Counted from the first letter of the stretch, positions 1 to 7,010 are shown. The stretch: 12,833 bases of DNA from an uncultured Collinsella sp. (GCA_902490365.1 CABUDQ010000055.1:1-12833), one strand, 5' to 3'. Notes: a model not told the origin generated them from the letters alone. Program-made: numbers and translations.

Positions 1-13
1 GCGCCGAATGCTC

Positions 14-35
14 GCCATCGAAATTTATCGATGGC
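14..35. other. Small hairpin downstream of copZ-like gene
   Basis: An 8-bp perfect inverted repeat (GCCATCGA / TCGATGGC) with a 6-nt A/T loop lies just beyond the stop of the copZ-like gene. Neither strand has a T-run after the stem, so it is at best a weak terminator or an mRNA-end stabiliser. Confidence 0.35.
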
Positions 36-69
36 CTATTTCAGACTGTAATGGGGTACGTGCGGGTCG

Positions 70-291
70 TTACGCGGCGGTCACGGACAGGGCGTGGAAC
101 TTCTCGCCGGCGCCCTCGACGGCGTCAGCGAGCTGCTCGGCGGTCACGGTGTCGGCGCACTCCACCTGGACGGTCTGGGTCTCGTGATCGGCGTCGGCAT
201 CGGTCACGCCGGCCACGTTGAGCAGTGCCGTCTCGACAGTGGCGTCGCAGTGGCCGCACATAAGGCCCGAAGTCTTAATCGTGTAACGCAT
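70..291 (-). CDS. copZ: Heavy-metal-associated (HMA) domain protein, CopZ-like copper chaperone
   Basis: This 73-residue protein consists of a single HMA domain. The metal-binding loop is GLMCGHC (Met-x-Cys-x-x-Cys type, residues 9-15), followed by the helix and beta strands expected for the ferredoxin-like fold. Length matches CopZ/Atx1-type cytosolic chaperones, which carry Cu(I) to a P-type ATPase. The ATG at 289-291 is preceded by a good Shine-Dalgarno (GAGAGGA). The gene is codirectional with and downstream of copA, 147 bp beyond its stop, which supports a copper role. The loop has Gly-His between the cysteines rather than the Ala-Ala seen in the copA HMA domain. A mercury or other soft-metal carrier is less likely. 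The symbol rests on context and motif. Confidence 0.85.
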   Translation of the reverse strand: MRYTIKTSGLMCGHCDATVETALLNVAGVTDADADHETQTVQVECADTVTAEQLADAVEGAGEKFHALSVTAA

Positions 292-316
292 GGGTATTCC
301 TCTCTGTTATGTCGGC

Positions 317-410
317 TTTCCCAGGCACCCGACCTTGACCTTCAAGCCGTCGCTCGCGTACCAAAGTACGCGTCGCTCCTCTTTCAGGTCAATCTCGGGC
401 ACCTGGAAAA
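317..410. repeat. Long imperfect inverted repeat between copA and copZ
   Basis: Arms at 321-341 and 386-406 match at 17 of 21 positions when one is reverse-complemented, and TTT/AAA continues the pairing outside. The centre holds a second 7-bp perfect hairpin (CGCGTAC 355-361, GTACGCG 366-372). In RNA this would be a roughly 94-nt folded element in the copA-copZ spacer. It has no T-run, so it is not a classical terminator. It could be an mRNA-processing or stability element, or a small repetitive element. Confidence 0.6.
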
Positions 411-438
411 CCCGTTCTAAATGGACTTAATGGTGAGC

Positions 439-2781
439 CTATTTTGCCACTTTAGGCTTAAAGGATTTCAGGCGCAGCGCATTGCTTACGACGCACACGC
501 TCGATAAGCTCATGGCTGCAGCGCCAAACATCGGCGAGAGTTGCCAGCCGGTGAGCGGGAAGAACACGCCCGCGGCGAGCGGAATGCCGATGCCGTTGTA
601 GAACAGTGCCCAGAACAGGTCCTGCTTGATGTTGCGGATCGTGGCGCGCGAAAGCTCGATGGCGCGGGCGACGTCCATGAGGTCGCTGCGCATGAGCACC
701 ACGTCGGCGCCCTCCTTGGCGATGTCGGCGCCGGTGCCAATGGCAAGGCCCACGTCGGCGCGCGCCAGGGCGGGGGAGTCATTGATGCCGTCGCCCACCA
801 TGGCGACCTTGCCGCCCGCATCTTGCAGTTCGCGCACGTGGCGTTCCTTGTCGGCGGGGAGGACGTCGGCGATAACCTGTTCGCTGGTGAGTCCCACGCG
901 GCGGGCGATGGCCTCGGCCGTCACGCGGTTGTCGCCGGTGAGCATGCGCACGTCGACGCCGAGCTTGCGGAGCGCGGCGATGGCCTCGGCGCTCGTTTCT
1001 TTGACCTCGTCAGCCACGGCGATGGTACCAACGAGCTCGCCGTTCTTGGCAAAGAACAGCGGCGTCTTGCCCTCGGTGGCAAATTGCTCGGCAAGGTCCG
1101 TAGGCACGGCGGCGCCCAACTCGTCCATGAAGCGCACGTTGCCGGCAGCGATGACATTCTGTCCCTCGCGCGCCGTAACGCCTCGCCCGGGCACGGCAGC
1201 AAAGTCCTCGACCATGCGCGCCACGATTCCGTGCGACTCGCACTCGGCCATAATCGCCTCGGCCAGTGGGTGCTCGCTCGAGCGCTCCAGTGCGGCAGCA
1301 AGCTTCAGCAACGCCTTTTCGCTCATGGCGGGCGAGCCGTCAGCGCGCGTCGCTACCACAATGTCCGTCACGGAGGGCTTACCGCGGGTGACCGTACCCG
1401 TCTTGTCGAGCACCACGGTGCCCACACTGCGCAGGTTCTCCAGTGCCTCGGCGCTCTTGAACAGGATGCCCATCTCGGCGCCCTTGCCGGTGCCCACCAT
1501 AATGGCGACGGGTGTGGCCAGGCCGAGCGCGCACGGGCAGCTGATCACCAACACGGCCACGGCGGAGGTGAGCGCCTCGTTCACGCTGCCGGTCAGCGCC
1601 ATCCATACCGCAAAGGTCACGGCCGAGATCGCGAACACCACGGGCACGAACACGCCGGCGACCTTGTCGGCCATGCGGGCGATGGGCGCCTTGGTGGCGT
1701 TGGCGTCCTCGACGAGCTGGATGATCTTGGCGAGCGATGTCTCGGCACCCACCCGCGTGGCGCGGAAGGTAAACGAACCGGTGCGGTTGACGGTGGCGGC
1801 GTTGACGGTGTCGCCGGCGGCCTTTTCCACGGGGATGGACTCGCCGGTGAGCGCGCTCTCGTCCACGGCCGAGCTGCCTTCGAGCACCACGCCATCGACG
1901 GGGATGGACTCTCCGGGGCGCACGCGCAGGACCTGGCCGGGAAGGATGCTGTCGACGTCGACGGTGGTTTCGGTACCGTCGTCGGCAACGACGGTCGCGG
2001 TCTTGGGCGCCAAGTCGATCAGCGCCTCGATGGCGCCGCCGGTTTTGGACTTGCTGCGCGTCTCGAGGTATTTGCCCACGGTGACGAGCGACAGAATCGT
2101 GCCCGCGCTCTCAAAGTACAGGTTGTCCATGCTCGTCATCATGGCCTCGTGCACCTGACCTGCGGCTAGCTGGTCGGCCATGATAAACATGGCGTAGAGC
2201 GACCAGGCAATGGAAGCGGTGGCACCGACGGCGATGAGGGCGTCCATGGTGGGCGCGCCGTGAACGAGCGATTTAAACCCGTTGATAAAGTACGCGTCGT
2301 TGACATAGATGATGGGGATGAGCAGGACGAGCTCGGTGAGGGCGAGCGTCATGCTATGGGTGTGATCGGTGAAGACACCGGGTAGCGGCCAGCCGAACAT
2401 GTGTCCCATGCCTATGTAGAACAGCGGAATGAGGAATGCGATCGAGACGATGAGGCGGGTGCGCATGGCAGAGGCGGCGGCCTCCAGCTTTTTGGTCGGC
2501 GACTCCATATGGGCGGCGCCGGACCTGGCTTGCACGCTGCCGTTTGAGCCAGCGACGCCGGTGCCCGCATCGACGGACGAGGCCGAGTAGCCCGCGCGGT
2601 CGACGGCGGTGCAGATATCGTCGGAGGTGACCTGCGCGGGGTCATAGTCGACCATCATGGAACCAGCGAGTAGGTTGACCGCGACGCTTTGGACGCCGTC
2701 GAGTTTGCTTACGGCGCGGTCCACGTGCGCCTGGCAGGCGGCGCACGTCATGCCGCCCACGTCGAACTTATCTTGAGCCAT
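439..2781 (-). CDS. copA: Copper-translocating P1B-1-type ATPase
   Basis: This 780-residue membrane ATPase probably exports Cu(I) from the cytosol. An N-terminal HMA domain (residues 5-70) carries GMTCAAC at 10-16. A Ser/Gly-rich linker leads to the membrane segments from about 108. Landmarks in order: actuator TGES at 312-315, transport motif CPC at 415-417, phosphorylation motif DKTGT at 459-463, SEHP at 502-505 (the P1B signature His-Pro), TGDN at 615-618 and GDGINDSP at 663-670. Tyr-Asn at 728-729 and MSLSS at 757-761 are the Cu(I) signatures of the last two helices. Length and motif order are normal, with no sign of damage. The ATG at 2779-2781 has an AAAGGAGA ribosome site. The gene is first in a minus-strand pair with the chaperone gene and has a GC-rich palindrome in its promoter. 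Confidence 0.96.
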   Translation of the reverse strand: MAQDKFDVGGMTCAACQAHVDRAVSKLDGVQSVAVNLLAGSMMVDYDPAQVTSDDICTAVDRAGYSASSVDAGTGVAGSNGSVQARSGAAHMESPTKKLEAAASAMRTRLIVSIAFLIPLFYIGMGHMFGWPLPGVFTDHTHSMTLALTELVLLIPIIYVNDAYFINGFKSLVHGAPTMDALIAVGATASIAWSLYAMFIMADQLAAGQVHEAMMTSMDNLYFESAGTILSLVTVGKYLETRSKSKTGGAIEALIDLAPKTATVVADDGTETTVDVDSILPGQVLRVRPGESIPVDGVVLEGSSAVDESALTGESIPVEKAAGDTVNAATVNRTGSFTFRATRVGAETSLAKIIQLVEDANATKAPIARMADKVAGVFVPVVFAISAVTFAVWMALTGSVNEALTSAVAVLVISCPCALGLATPVAIMVGTGKGAEMGILFKSAEALENLRSVGTVVLDKTGTVTRGKPSVTDIVVATRADGSPAMSEKALLKLAAALERSSEHPLAEAIMAECESHGIVARMVEDFAAVPGRGVTAREGQNVIAAGNVRFMDELGAAVPTDLAEQFATEGKTPLFFAKNGELVGTIAVADEVKETSAEAIAALRKLGVDVRMLTGDNRVTAEAIARRVGLTSEQVIADVLPADKERHVRELQDAGGKVAMVGDGINDSPALARADVGLAIGTGADIAKEGADVVLMRSDLMDVARAIELSRATIRNIKQDLFWALFYNGIGIPLAAGVFFPLTGWQLSPMFGAAAMSLSSVCVVSNALRLKSFKPKVAK

Positions 2782-2828
2782 GGCTTCTCCTTTCCGTGGT
2801 TCGGTGTTGGAATTGTTAACCTGCCGAT

Positions 2829-2859
2829 ACTATACACCCATACCCCCAGGGGGTGTCCA
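2829..2859 (-). promoter_or_regulatory. Putative copA promoter with copper-regulator operator
   Basis: Read on the minus strand, TGGACA (2854-2859, 5/6 to the -35 consensus) and TATAGT (2829-2834, 5/6 to the -10 consensus) are 19 bp apart. The spacer contains the perfect palindrome ACCCCCAGGGGGT (2842-2854). C-tract/G-tract dyads of this kind are typical of CsoR operators on copper-efflux genes. A long 19-bp spacer with a central dyad is also how MerR/CueR promoters are built. The regulator gene is not in the window. Confidence 0.6.
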
Positions 2860-2932
2860 GTGGAGGTGAGAATGTATGACATTTCGCTACAGATGCGGGT
2901 GGCTGCTCAATCGTTGGCAGCTCATGTCAAAC

Positions 2933-3069
2933 ATCTCGATCTGTAACATCTAGCGGGGAAAATGACCTCTAACTGTTACAGATCGAGATTATGTTTTGCG
3001 ATGTTTGAGTTCGTCTCAATCTGTAACGTGTAGACCCGGTTTTGTCTCGTAACTGTTACAGATTGAGAC
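2933..3069. repeat. Two tandem 57-bp inverted-repeat units with compensatory changes
   Basis: Unit 1 has arms at 2933-2947 and 2975-2989; unit 2 has arms at 3013-3027 and 3055-3069. Each unit has perfect 15-bp arms and a 27-nt loop, and the units start 80 bp apart. The arms share the core ATCTGTAAC / GTTACAGAT. Where the units differ (G-C against A-T, and A-T against G-C), both arms change together, so pairing is kept. Loops are partly conserved. A further outer pair, TCAAACATC (2927-2935) with GATGTTTGA (3000-3008), surrounds unit 1. No gene is visible from 2782 to 3332. Confidence 0.8.
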
Positions 3070-3127
3070 AATCGGCCCAGACCCGCCTCGTCATCTGTGG
3101 TTTACGTGGGGGCATGCGAAGCGCGGG

Positions 3128-3133
3128 TATACT
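3128..3133 (+). promoter_or_regulatory. Putative -10 box for the helicase gene, long leader
   Basis: TATACT, preceded by G, is a good -10 element. No strong -35 is seen at 16-18 bp; TTTACG at 3101-3106 would need a 21-bp spacer. If used, the mRNA has a leader of about 190 nt (3140-3332) that can form a long-range pair ATCGCTT (3155-3161) with AAGCGAT (3201-3207). Long leaders are common on RNA-helicase mRNAs, but no known regulatory RNA was recognised. Confidence 0.4.
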
Positions 3134-3332
3134 AACCGGCGGCGAATCTGCTCCATCGCTTAGGGCCGCTGCGTCTGGACGGCGCGTGATAGGGCTGCCA
3201 AAGCGATCGCCAGCGTGCTGAGCAACGTCCTCTCTGTGCGCACCTGTTTTGTATGTATTAGCGCACTACCAAGCACGCCCCGCGCGGCTGCATGCCGTGC
3301 CCATAACGCGTGCAGATAAGGAACAACAACAT

Positions 3333-5603
3333 ATGCGTAATTCTGTATCCGACGTCACGGACGCCGAGATTCTGGACGAGACCCGCGAGGCCATGACCCA
3401 GGCTGCCTTCGATGCTGCCGACGAGGCCAATGCTGCCCAGGCCGTCGAGTCCGCGACCGAGAACCTGCCCGCCTTTGACGAGCTGGGCCTTTCCGACGAG
3501 ATGCTTCGTGCCATCGAGAACCTGGGCTACACGGCGCCGACGCCCGTGCAGGCCGGCTCAATCCCCGTGGTGCTCGAGGGCCGCGACCTGCTTGCCGCCG
3601 CTCAGACCGGCACCGGCAAGACGGCCGCTTTTTTGCTGCCGACCATGAACAATCTGGAGCACATTGCTCCGCCCAAGCCCGTGCGCGAGCGCGGAGGCCG
3701 CAACCGCCGTCGCGGCGCCAAGAAGCCCGAGGGCAACGGCCGCGGCCCCGTGATGCTCGTCATCACCCCCACGCGCGAGCTCGCACAGCAGATCGACGAG
3801 GTCGCGAGTAAGATCGCCGACGTCACCGGCCATGTCGCCGTGACCGTCGTGGGCGGCGTGAGCTACAAGCCTCAGACCGCGGCGCTCAAGTATGGCTGCG
3901 ACATCTTGGTCGCAACGCCGGGCCGTCTGGTCGATCTGATCGAGCAGGGCGCCTGCCACTTGGACGAGGTTAAGGTCCTGGTGCTCGACGAGGCCGATCG
4001 CATGCTCGACATGGGCTTTTTGCCCGCCGTTCGCCGCATTGTGCGCGAGACGCCGGCCGAGCGCCAGACGCTGCTGTTCTCGGCGACCCTCGACGAGGAG
4101 GCCGTGGGCGAGATCACCGACCTGGTGAGCGACCCGGCTCGCGTGGAGATCGCGCCGGCCACGTCGACCGCCGACACCGTCGACCAGTTTGTGTTCCCGG
4201 TGTCCATCGAGGCTAAGAACAACCTGTTGCCCGAGTTCCTCAAAAAGGAAGGCCCGGAGCGCACGATCGTCTTTATGCGCACCAAGCATCGCGCCGACAG
4301 CTGCTGCCGTCGTCTGGAGCGCAAGGGCATCAAGGCCGCCGCGATTCACGGCAACCGCAGTCAGGCCCAGCGCGAGCGTGCCCTTTCGGCCTTCCGCGAC
4401 GGCACCGTCGACGTGTTGGTGGCAACCGACGTGCTTGCCCGCGGCATCGACATCAGCGATGTGCGCTACGTCGTGAACTTTGACGTGCCGGCCGAGCCGA
4501 CCGACTACATCCACCGTATTGGCCGTACGGGCCGCGCCGGCGAGCTGGGCTGGGCCATCACGTTTGTGACCGAGCAGGACGTGGATGAGTTCTACGAGAT
4601 CGAGAAGCTCATGGACAAGACCGCCGACATCTACGAGGCCGGCGACCTGCATGTGGGTCCCAATCCGCCCGCGGTTGATCCCGAGCGTGATCCTGCGGCC
4701 TTTAAGGTGAAGAAGAAGACCAAGCGCGGCAAGTCCAAGAGCAAGAAGAAGCTTGAGCAGGCGCGTCGCGACGGCAAACGCAACGGCGACGATTACGGCG
4801 ATGTGGCCGGTCGTTCCAACCGCGGTCGCGGCGAGCGTCGCGGCGACGGCGAGCGTCCGAGCCGTCCCAAGCGCGGCGGCAAGACCCGCGTGCGCGAGGG
4901 CGTTCAGGCTCGCGTGGACGAGGCCGTGGAGAGCGTGGCCCGCGAGGTGGCTGCCGAGGAGCGCGGCGGTGCTGGTGCCGTCGAGCAGGCCCCGCGCGGC
5001 AACCGTGCCGAGCGCCGTGCCAAGCAGTTCCAGGGCGAAGCGCATCGTCGTCGCCGCGAGGACGAGGACCGCGGCGGTCGTCGCCGTGTTGAGCGCGAGG
5101 ACGAGGGTCGTGGCTCGCGTGGCGGCAAGCGTGGCTCGGGTGACCGTCGTCGCTCCGGTCGCGATGGCGAGCGCGGCGGGCGCGACGAGCGCCGAGGCGG
5201 CGAAGGCCGTGGTTTGCGTGACGAGCGTGGTACCCGCGGCGGCGAGTCCTGCGGCGGCAAGCGCTTTGACGAGCGCGGGGGTCGCGAGGGCGGCCGTGGC
5301 GGCGAGCGTCGCGAGGGCACTCGTGGCAACGGTGGCCGCAGCGGCTCCGGTCGTTCGAATGAGTCGCGTGATCGTCGCGACCCGCGTGCCAGCCGTGATC
5401 GTCGCGATGATTGGCGCAACTACGACGATACCCGCGAAGAACGTCGCGGCGGCTACCGTGGTGGTCGCGGCGGCAACCAGGCCGGCTCCCGCGGCGGTCG
5501 TGCCGGCGGTCGCGATAATCGTGGCAGCTATGGCAACAGCCGTGGCGGCAAGCGCGGTAGCAGCTCCCGTCGCCCCGGCGACGGCGGCGGCAAGCGCAAA
5601 TAA
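3333..5603 (+). CDS. DEAD-box ATP-dependent RNA helicase with long RG-rich C-terminal tail
   Basis: This 756-residue protein is predicted to unwind or remodel RNA in ribosome assembly or mRNA decay (DeaD/CshA/RhlE type). Motifs: Q motif about 48-77, AQTGTGKT 90-97, PTREL 146-150, TPGRL 195-199, DEAD 219-222, SAT 250-252, ATDVLARGID 364-373, HRIGRTGR 394-401. A basic insert (about 115-138) sits between motifs I and Ia. From about 457 the chain becomes Lys-rich and then almost purely Arg/Gly/Asp/Glu to the end, about 300 residues and longer than in most bacterial homologues. The frame is open from a TTG at 3249, but the ATG at 3333 has AAGGA 10 nt upstream and gives the normal N-terminus. The gene stands alone, divergent from copA. 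Confidence 0.95.
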   Translation: MRNSVSDVTDAEILDETREAMTQAAFDAADEANAAQAVESATENLPAFDELGLSDEMLRAIENLGYTAPTPVQAGSIPVVLEGRDLLAAAQTGTGKTAAFLLPTMNNLEHIAPPKPVRERGGRNRRRGAKKPEGNGRGPVMLVITPTRELAQQIDEVASKIADVTGHVAVTVVGGVSYKPQTAALKYGCDILVATPGRLVDLIEQGACHLDEVKVLVLDEADRMLDMGFLPAVRRIVRETPAERQTLLFSATLDEEAVGEITDLVSDPARVEIAPATSTADTVDQFVFPVSIEAKNNLLPEFLKKEGPERTIVFMRTKHRADSCCRRLERKGIKAAAIHGNRSQAQRERALSAFRDGTVDVLVATDVLARGIDISDVRYVVNFDVPAEPTDYIHRIGRTGRAGELGWAITFVTEQDVDEFYEIEKLMDKTADIYEAGDLHVGPNPPAVDPERDPAAFKVKKKTKRGKSKSKKKLEQARRDGKRNGDDYGDVAGRSNRGRGERRGDGERPSRPKRGGKTRVREGVQARVDEAVESVAREVAAEERGGAGAVEQAPRGNRAERRAKQFQGEAHRRRREDEDRGGRRRVEREDEGRGSRGGKRGSGDRRRSGRDGERGGRDERRGGEGRGLRDERGTRGGESCGGKRFDERGGREGGRGGERREGTRGNGGRSGSGRSNESRDRRDPRASRDRRDDWRNYDDTREERRGGYRGGRGGNQAGSRGGRAGGRDNRGSYGNSRGGKRGSSSRRPGDGGGKRK

Positions 5604-5635
5604 CATACGCATCGCCCGCTAGAGCGAGGTGAACC

Positions 5636-5673
5636 AAGGGCCCCGAGCAACTACGTTCGGGGCCCTTTTGTTT
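5636..5673 (+). terminator. Rho-independent terminator of the helicase gene
   Basis: An 11-bp perfect stem (AAGGGCCCCGA 5636-5646 with TCGGGGCCCTT 5657-5667) is followed by TTTTGTTT. It starts 32 nt after the helicase stop. Confidence 0.92.
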
Positions 5674-5789
5674 GCCGTATCCGATCGCTAGTTCAAATGT
5701 GATTTCCTCGGGAATGCATCTAGAGGATGCCGTGGGCTTGTTTCCTGCCATGCAGCAATGGGTCCTATGGGGTGCGCCGTGCATTTTTT

Positions 5790-6001
5790 GGAGTATTCTG
5801 CAGTTCGAGTTGTCTGCATATGATTCGACGTCGCCAACGGTGGCCTTCGGATATCCCTAGCGAGCGTTCCGAGTCAGATTTCGCCGTTTTCCGGAGCAGG
5901 GGGCGCGTCATTCTCGCCATGTCGGGACTTAGAATGATACGGCGCCCTACAGTTTTGCCCACCCGCGGCGGTGCTGGCGCGGTCACGTTGCAGAATACTC
6001 C
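5790..6001. repeat. 13-bp perfect inverted repeat enclosing about 212 bp
   Basis: GGAGTATTCTGCA at 5790-5802 is the exact reverse complement of TGCAGAATACTCC at 5989-6001. Both are flanked by TTTTTTG (5784-5790 and 6003-6009), which could be a duplicated target or chance. The enclosed DNA has no gene. A MITE-like element or two inverted copies of a dispersed motif are both possible. Confidence 0.5.
5901..5947. repeat. Imperfect hairpin in gene-free region
   Basis: Left arm GGGCGCGTCATTCT (5901-5914) pairs with right arm AGAATGATACGGCGCCC (5931-5947), apart from three extra bases on the right. The loop is 16 nt. It is too long and lacks a T-run for a terminator. Confidence 0.4.
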
Positions 6002-6051
6002 GTTTTTTGTACGGGCCAGGATGGGGTACCTCAGGAGAACACGGCGGTATC

Positions 6052-6088
6052 CCGTAAATATATACAATCTGTACCGTAATTTATACAA
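6052..6088. repeat. Direct repeat spaced by two helical turns
   Basis: CCGTAAATATATACAA (6052-6067) and CCGTAATTTATACAA (6074-6088) are near-identical A/T-rich repeats about 22 bp apart, placing both on the same face of the helix. They lie about 80-120 bp upstream of the EFR1-gene -10 box and could be protein-binding sites. Confidence 0.4.
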
Positions 6089-6144
6089 AACGAAGAGGCA
6101 GACAGCGTAGGGTGGGTGCATTGGGGTGCCTGGCGCACCAAAAC

Positions 6145-6173
6145 GGGGAGCTCCCCCTCATGCGCCGTATACT
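6145..6173 (+). promoter_or_regulatory. Putative EFR1-gene promoter with perfect palindrome
   Basis: TATACT at 6168-6173 is a good -10 box about 58 nt before the ATG. No standard -35 is present. That position is occupied by the 12-bp perfect palindrome GGGGAGCTCCCC (6145-6156), which could be an activator or repressor site. Confidence 0.4.
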
Positions 6174-6230
6174 CTGTCTGAATGTGAAAACGGCTTGACG
6201 CGTTGCCAGGCGTAGGGAGAGGGTGCCTCG

Positions 6231-6992
6231 ATGAGCGTATTCGAAATTGTGTTTAGTCCGACGGGTGGAACGCGGAAGGTGTCTGGCCTTGTGGCCGGGG
6301 CGCTGGACAATAATACCGTTACCGTCGATCTGACCGATAGCGGGCTAGATCTCAGCGCTGTCTCGATGACTGAGGACGACGTGGCTGTTATCTCCGTGCC
6401 AGCGTATGCCGGCAGAGTCCCTGCCATGGCGGTCGACCGACTGAACATGGTTCACGGCAACGGAGCGCGGGCCGTTCTGGTGTGCGTCTACGGAAACCGC
6501 GCGTTTGAGGACACGCTCGTAGAGCTGGAGGACGTTGCGAAGCATGCGGGATTCCGGGTAATCGCGGCAGTTGCAGCCATTGCAGAACATTCCATTGCGC
6601 GACAGTTTGCTGCCGGTCGTCCGGATGCGCAGGATGCGGCGCAGCTCGCAGAGTTTGCGCAACAAATTCAGCAAAAGCTGTTGGCTGAGGATGCGTCCGA
6701 GCCCTCTATCCCCGGCAATCGTCCTTATAAACAAGCTGGAGGTCGCCGTATGGCACCCGAGGCAACAGAGGAATGCGTCTCCTGTGGTGCATGCGCCGCG
6801 GCGTGACCCGTTTGTGCTATCGACAAGGGCGACCCCAAGCGAGCAGCTGACGAGGCGTGCATCTCCTGCATGCGCTGCATCGCCGTATGCCCGCGAGGCG
6901 CTCGCGAGCTTGATCCCAACGAGCTATCCGCTGTTTCCCAGATGCTGAGCAAGGTTTGCGTCGTGCGGAAGGAATGCGAGCTCTTCATCTAA
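6231..6992 (+). pseudogene. EFR1-family flavodoxin/ferredoxin protein interrupted by in-frame TGA (pseudogene or recoded)
   Basis: The full frame is 253 codons. Residues 1 to about 160 form a flavodoxin-like domain; FSPTGGTRK at 8-16 resembles an FMN phosphate-binding loop. Two [4Fe-4S] motifs follow. The second is intact (CISCMRCIAVCP). The first reads Cys-Val-Ser-Cys-Gly-Ala-Cys-Ala-Ala-Ala-stop-Pro, so the TGA at 6804-6806 (codon 192) sits exactly where the fourth ligand Cys belongs. Beyond it the frame stays open for 61 codons to TAA 6990-6992 and ends in RKECELFI, like EFR1 proteins. Without readthrough the product is 191 residues and lacks both clusters. ATG 6231 has GGAGAGGG upstream. 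The family is a presumed redox protein of unknown partner. A nonsense mutation (TGC or TGT to TGA) is the simplest reading; selenocysteine or cysteine insertion is the alternative. Confidence 0.8.
6804..6806 (+). other. In-frame UGA at a cluster-ligand cysteine position
   Basis: The codon replaces the last cysteine of CxxCxxCxxxCP. Downstream RNA can fold into an irregular hairpin (GCT 6816-6818 with AGC 6845-6847, TCG 6820-6822 with CGA 6840-6842, GGG 6827-6829 with CCC 6834-6836, loop CGAC), roughly where a bacterial SECIS would lie. Its helices are only 3 bp each, so this is weak support. Codon 195 is an extra Cys (PVCAI), which I would not expect in this family. Confidence 0.6.
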
Positions 6993-7010
6993 CGCATGCG
7001 AAATTGCTGC

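Larger units (their letters stand above)
5674..6166. other. Gene-free intergenic stretch with inverted and direct repeats
   Basis: No reading frame here has a plausible ribosome site, composition or family resemblance. The open frames (for example 5727-6110 plus, 5765-6121 minus) look random. What it does hold: a 13-bp inverted repeat at 5790-5802/5989-6001, an imperfect hairpin at 5901-5947, a 22-bp-spaced direct repeat at 6052-6088, and a small GGTGC/GCACC hairpin at about 6125-6139. It may be a decayed region or a site built from small non-coding repeats. Confidence 0.5.

Noticed and set aside
14..35. Rho-independent terminator for copZ
   Set aside because: An 8-bp stem is present but no T-run follows on the minus strand.
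541..2169. Long plus-strand frames opposite copA (also 626-2158)
   Set aside because: These are shadows of the copA coding sequence, with no ribosome site and no recognisable family.
2933..3069. CRISPR-like array
   Set aside because: There are only two units, each an inverted repeat with a partly conserved loop; there are no unique spacers and no cas genes.
3249..3332. TTG start extending the helicase by 28 residues
   Set aside because: The extension lacks a ribosome site and family similarity; ATG 3333 has AAGGA at proper spacing.
3558..5612. 684-codon open frame on the minus strand opposite the helicase
   Set aside because: Its Ala/Thr-rich low-complexity translation is produced by the Arg/Gly codons of the helicase tail; it has no domain.
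5727..6110. Open frames in the gene-free region (also 5765-6121 minus)
   Set aside because: No Shine-Dalgarno, random-looking composition, and they span inverted and direct repeats.
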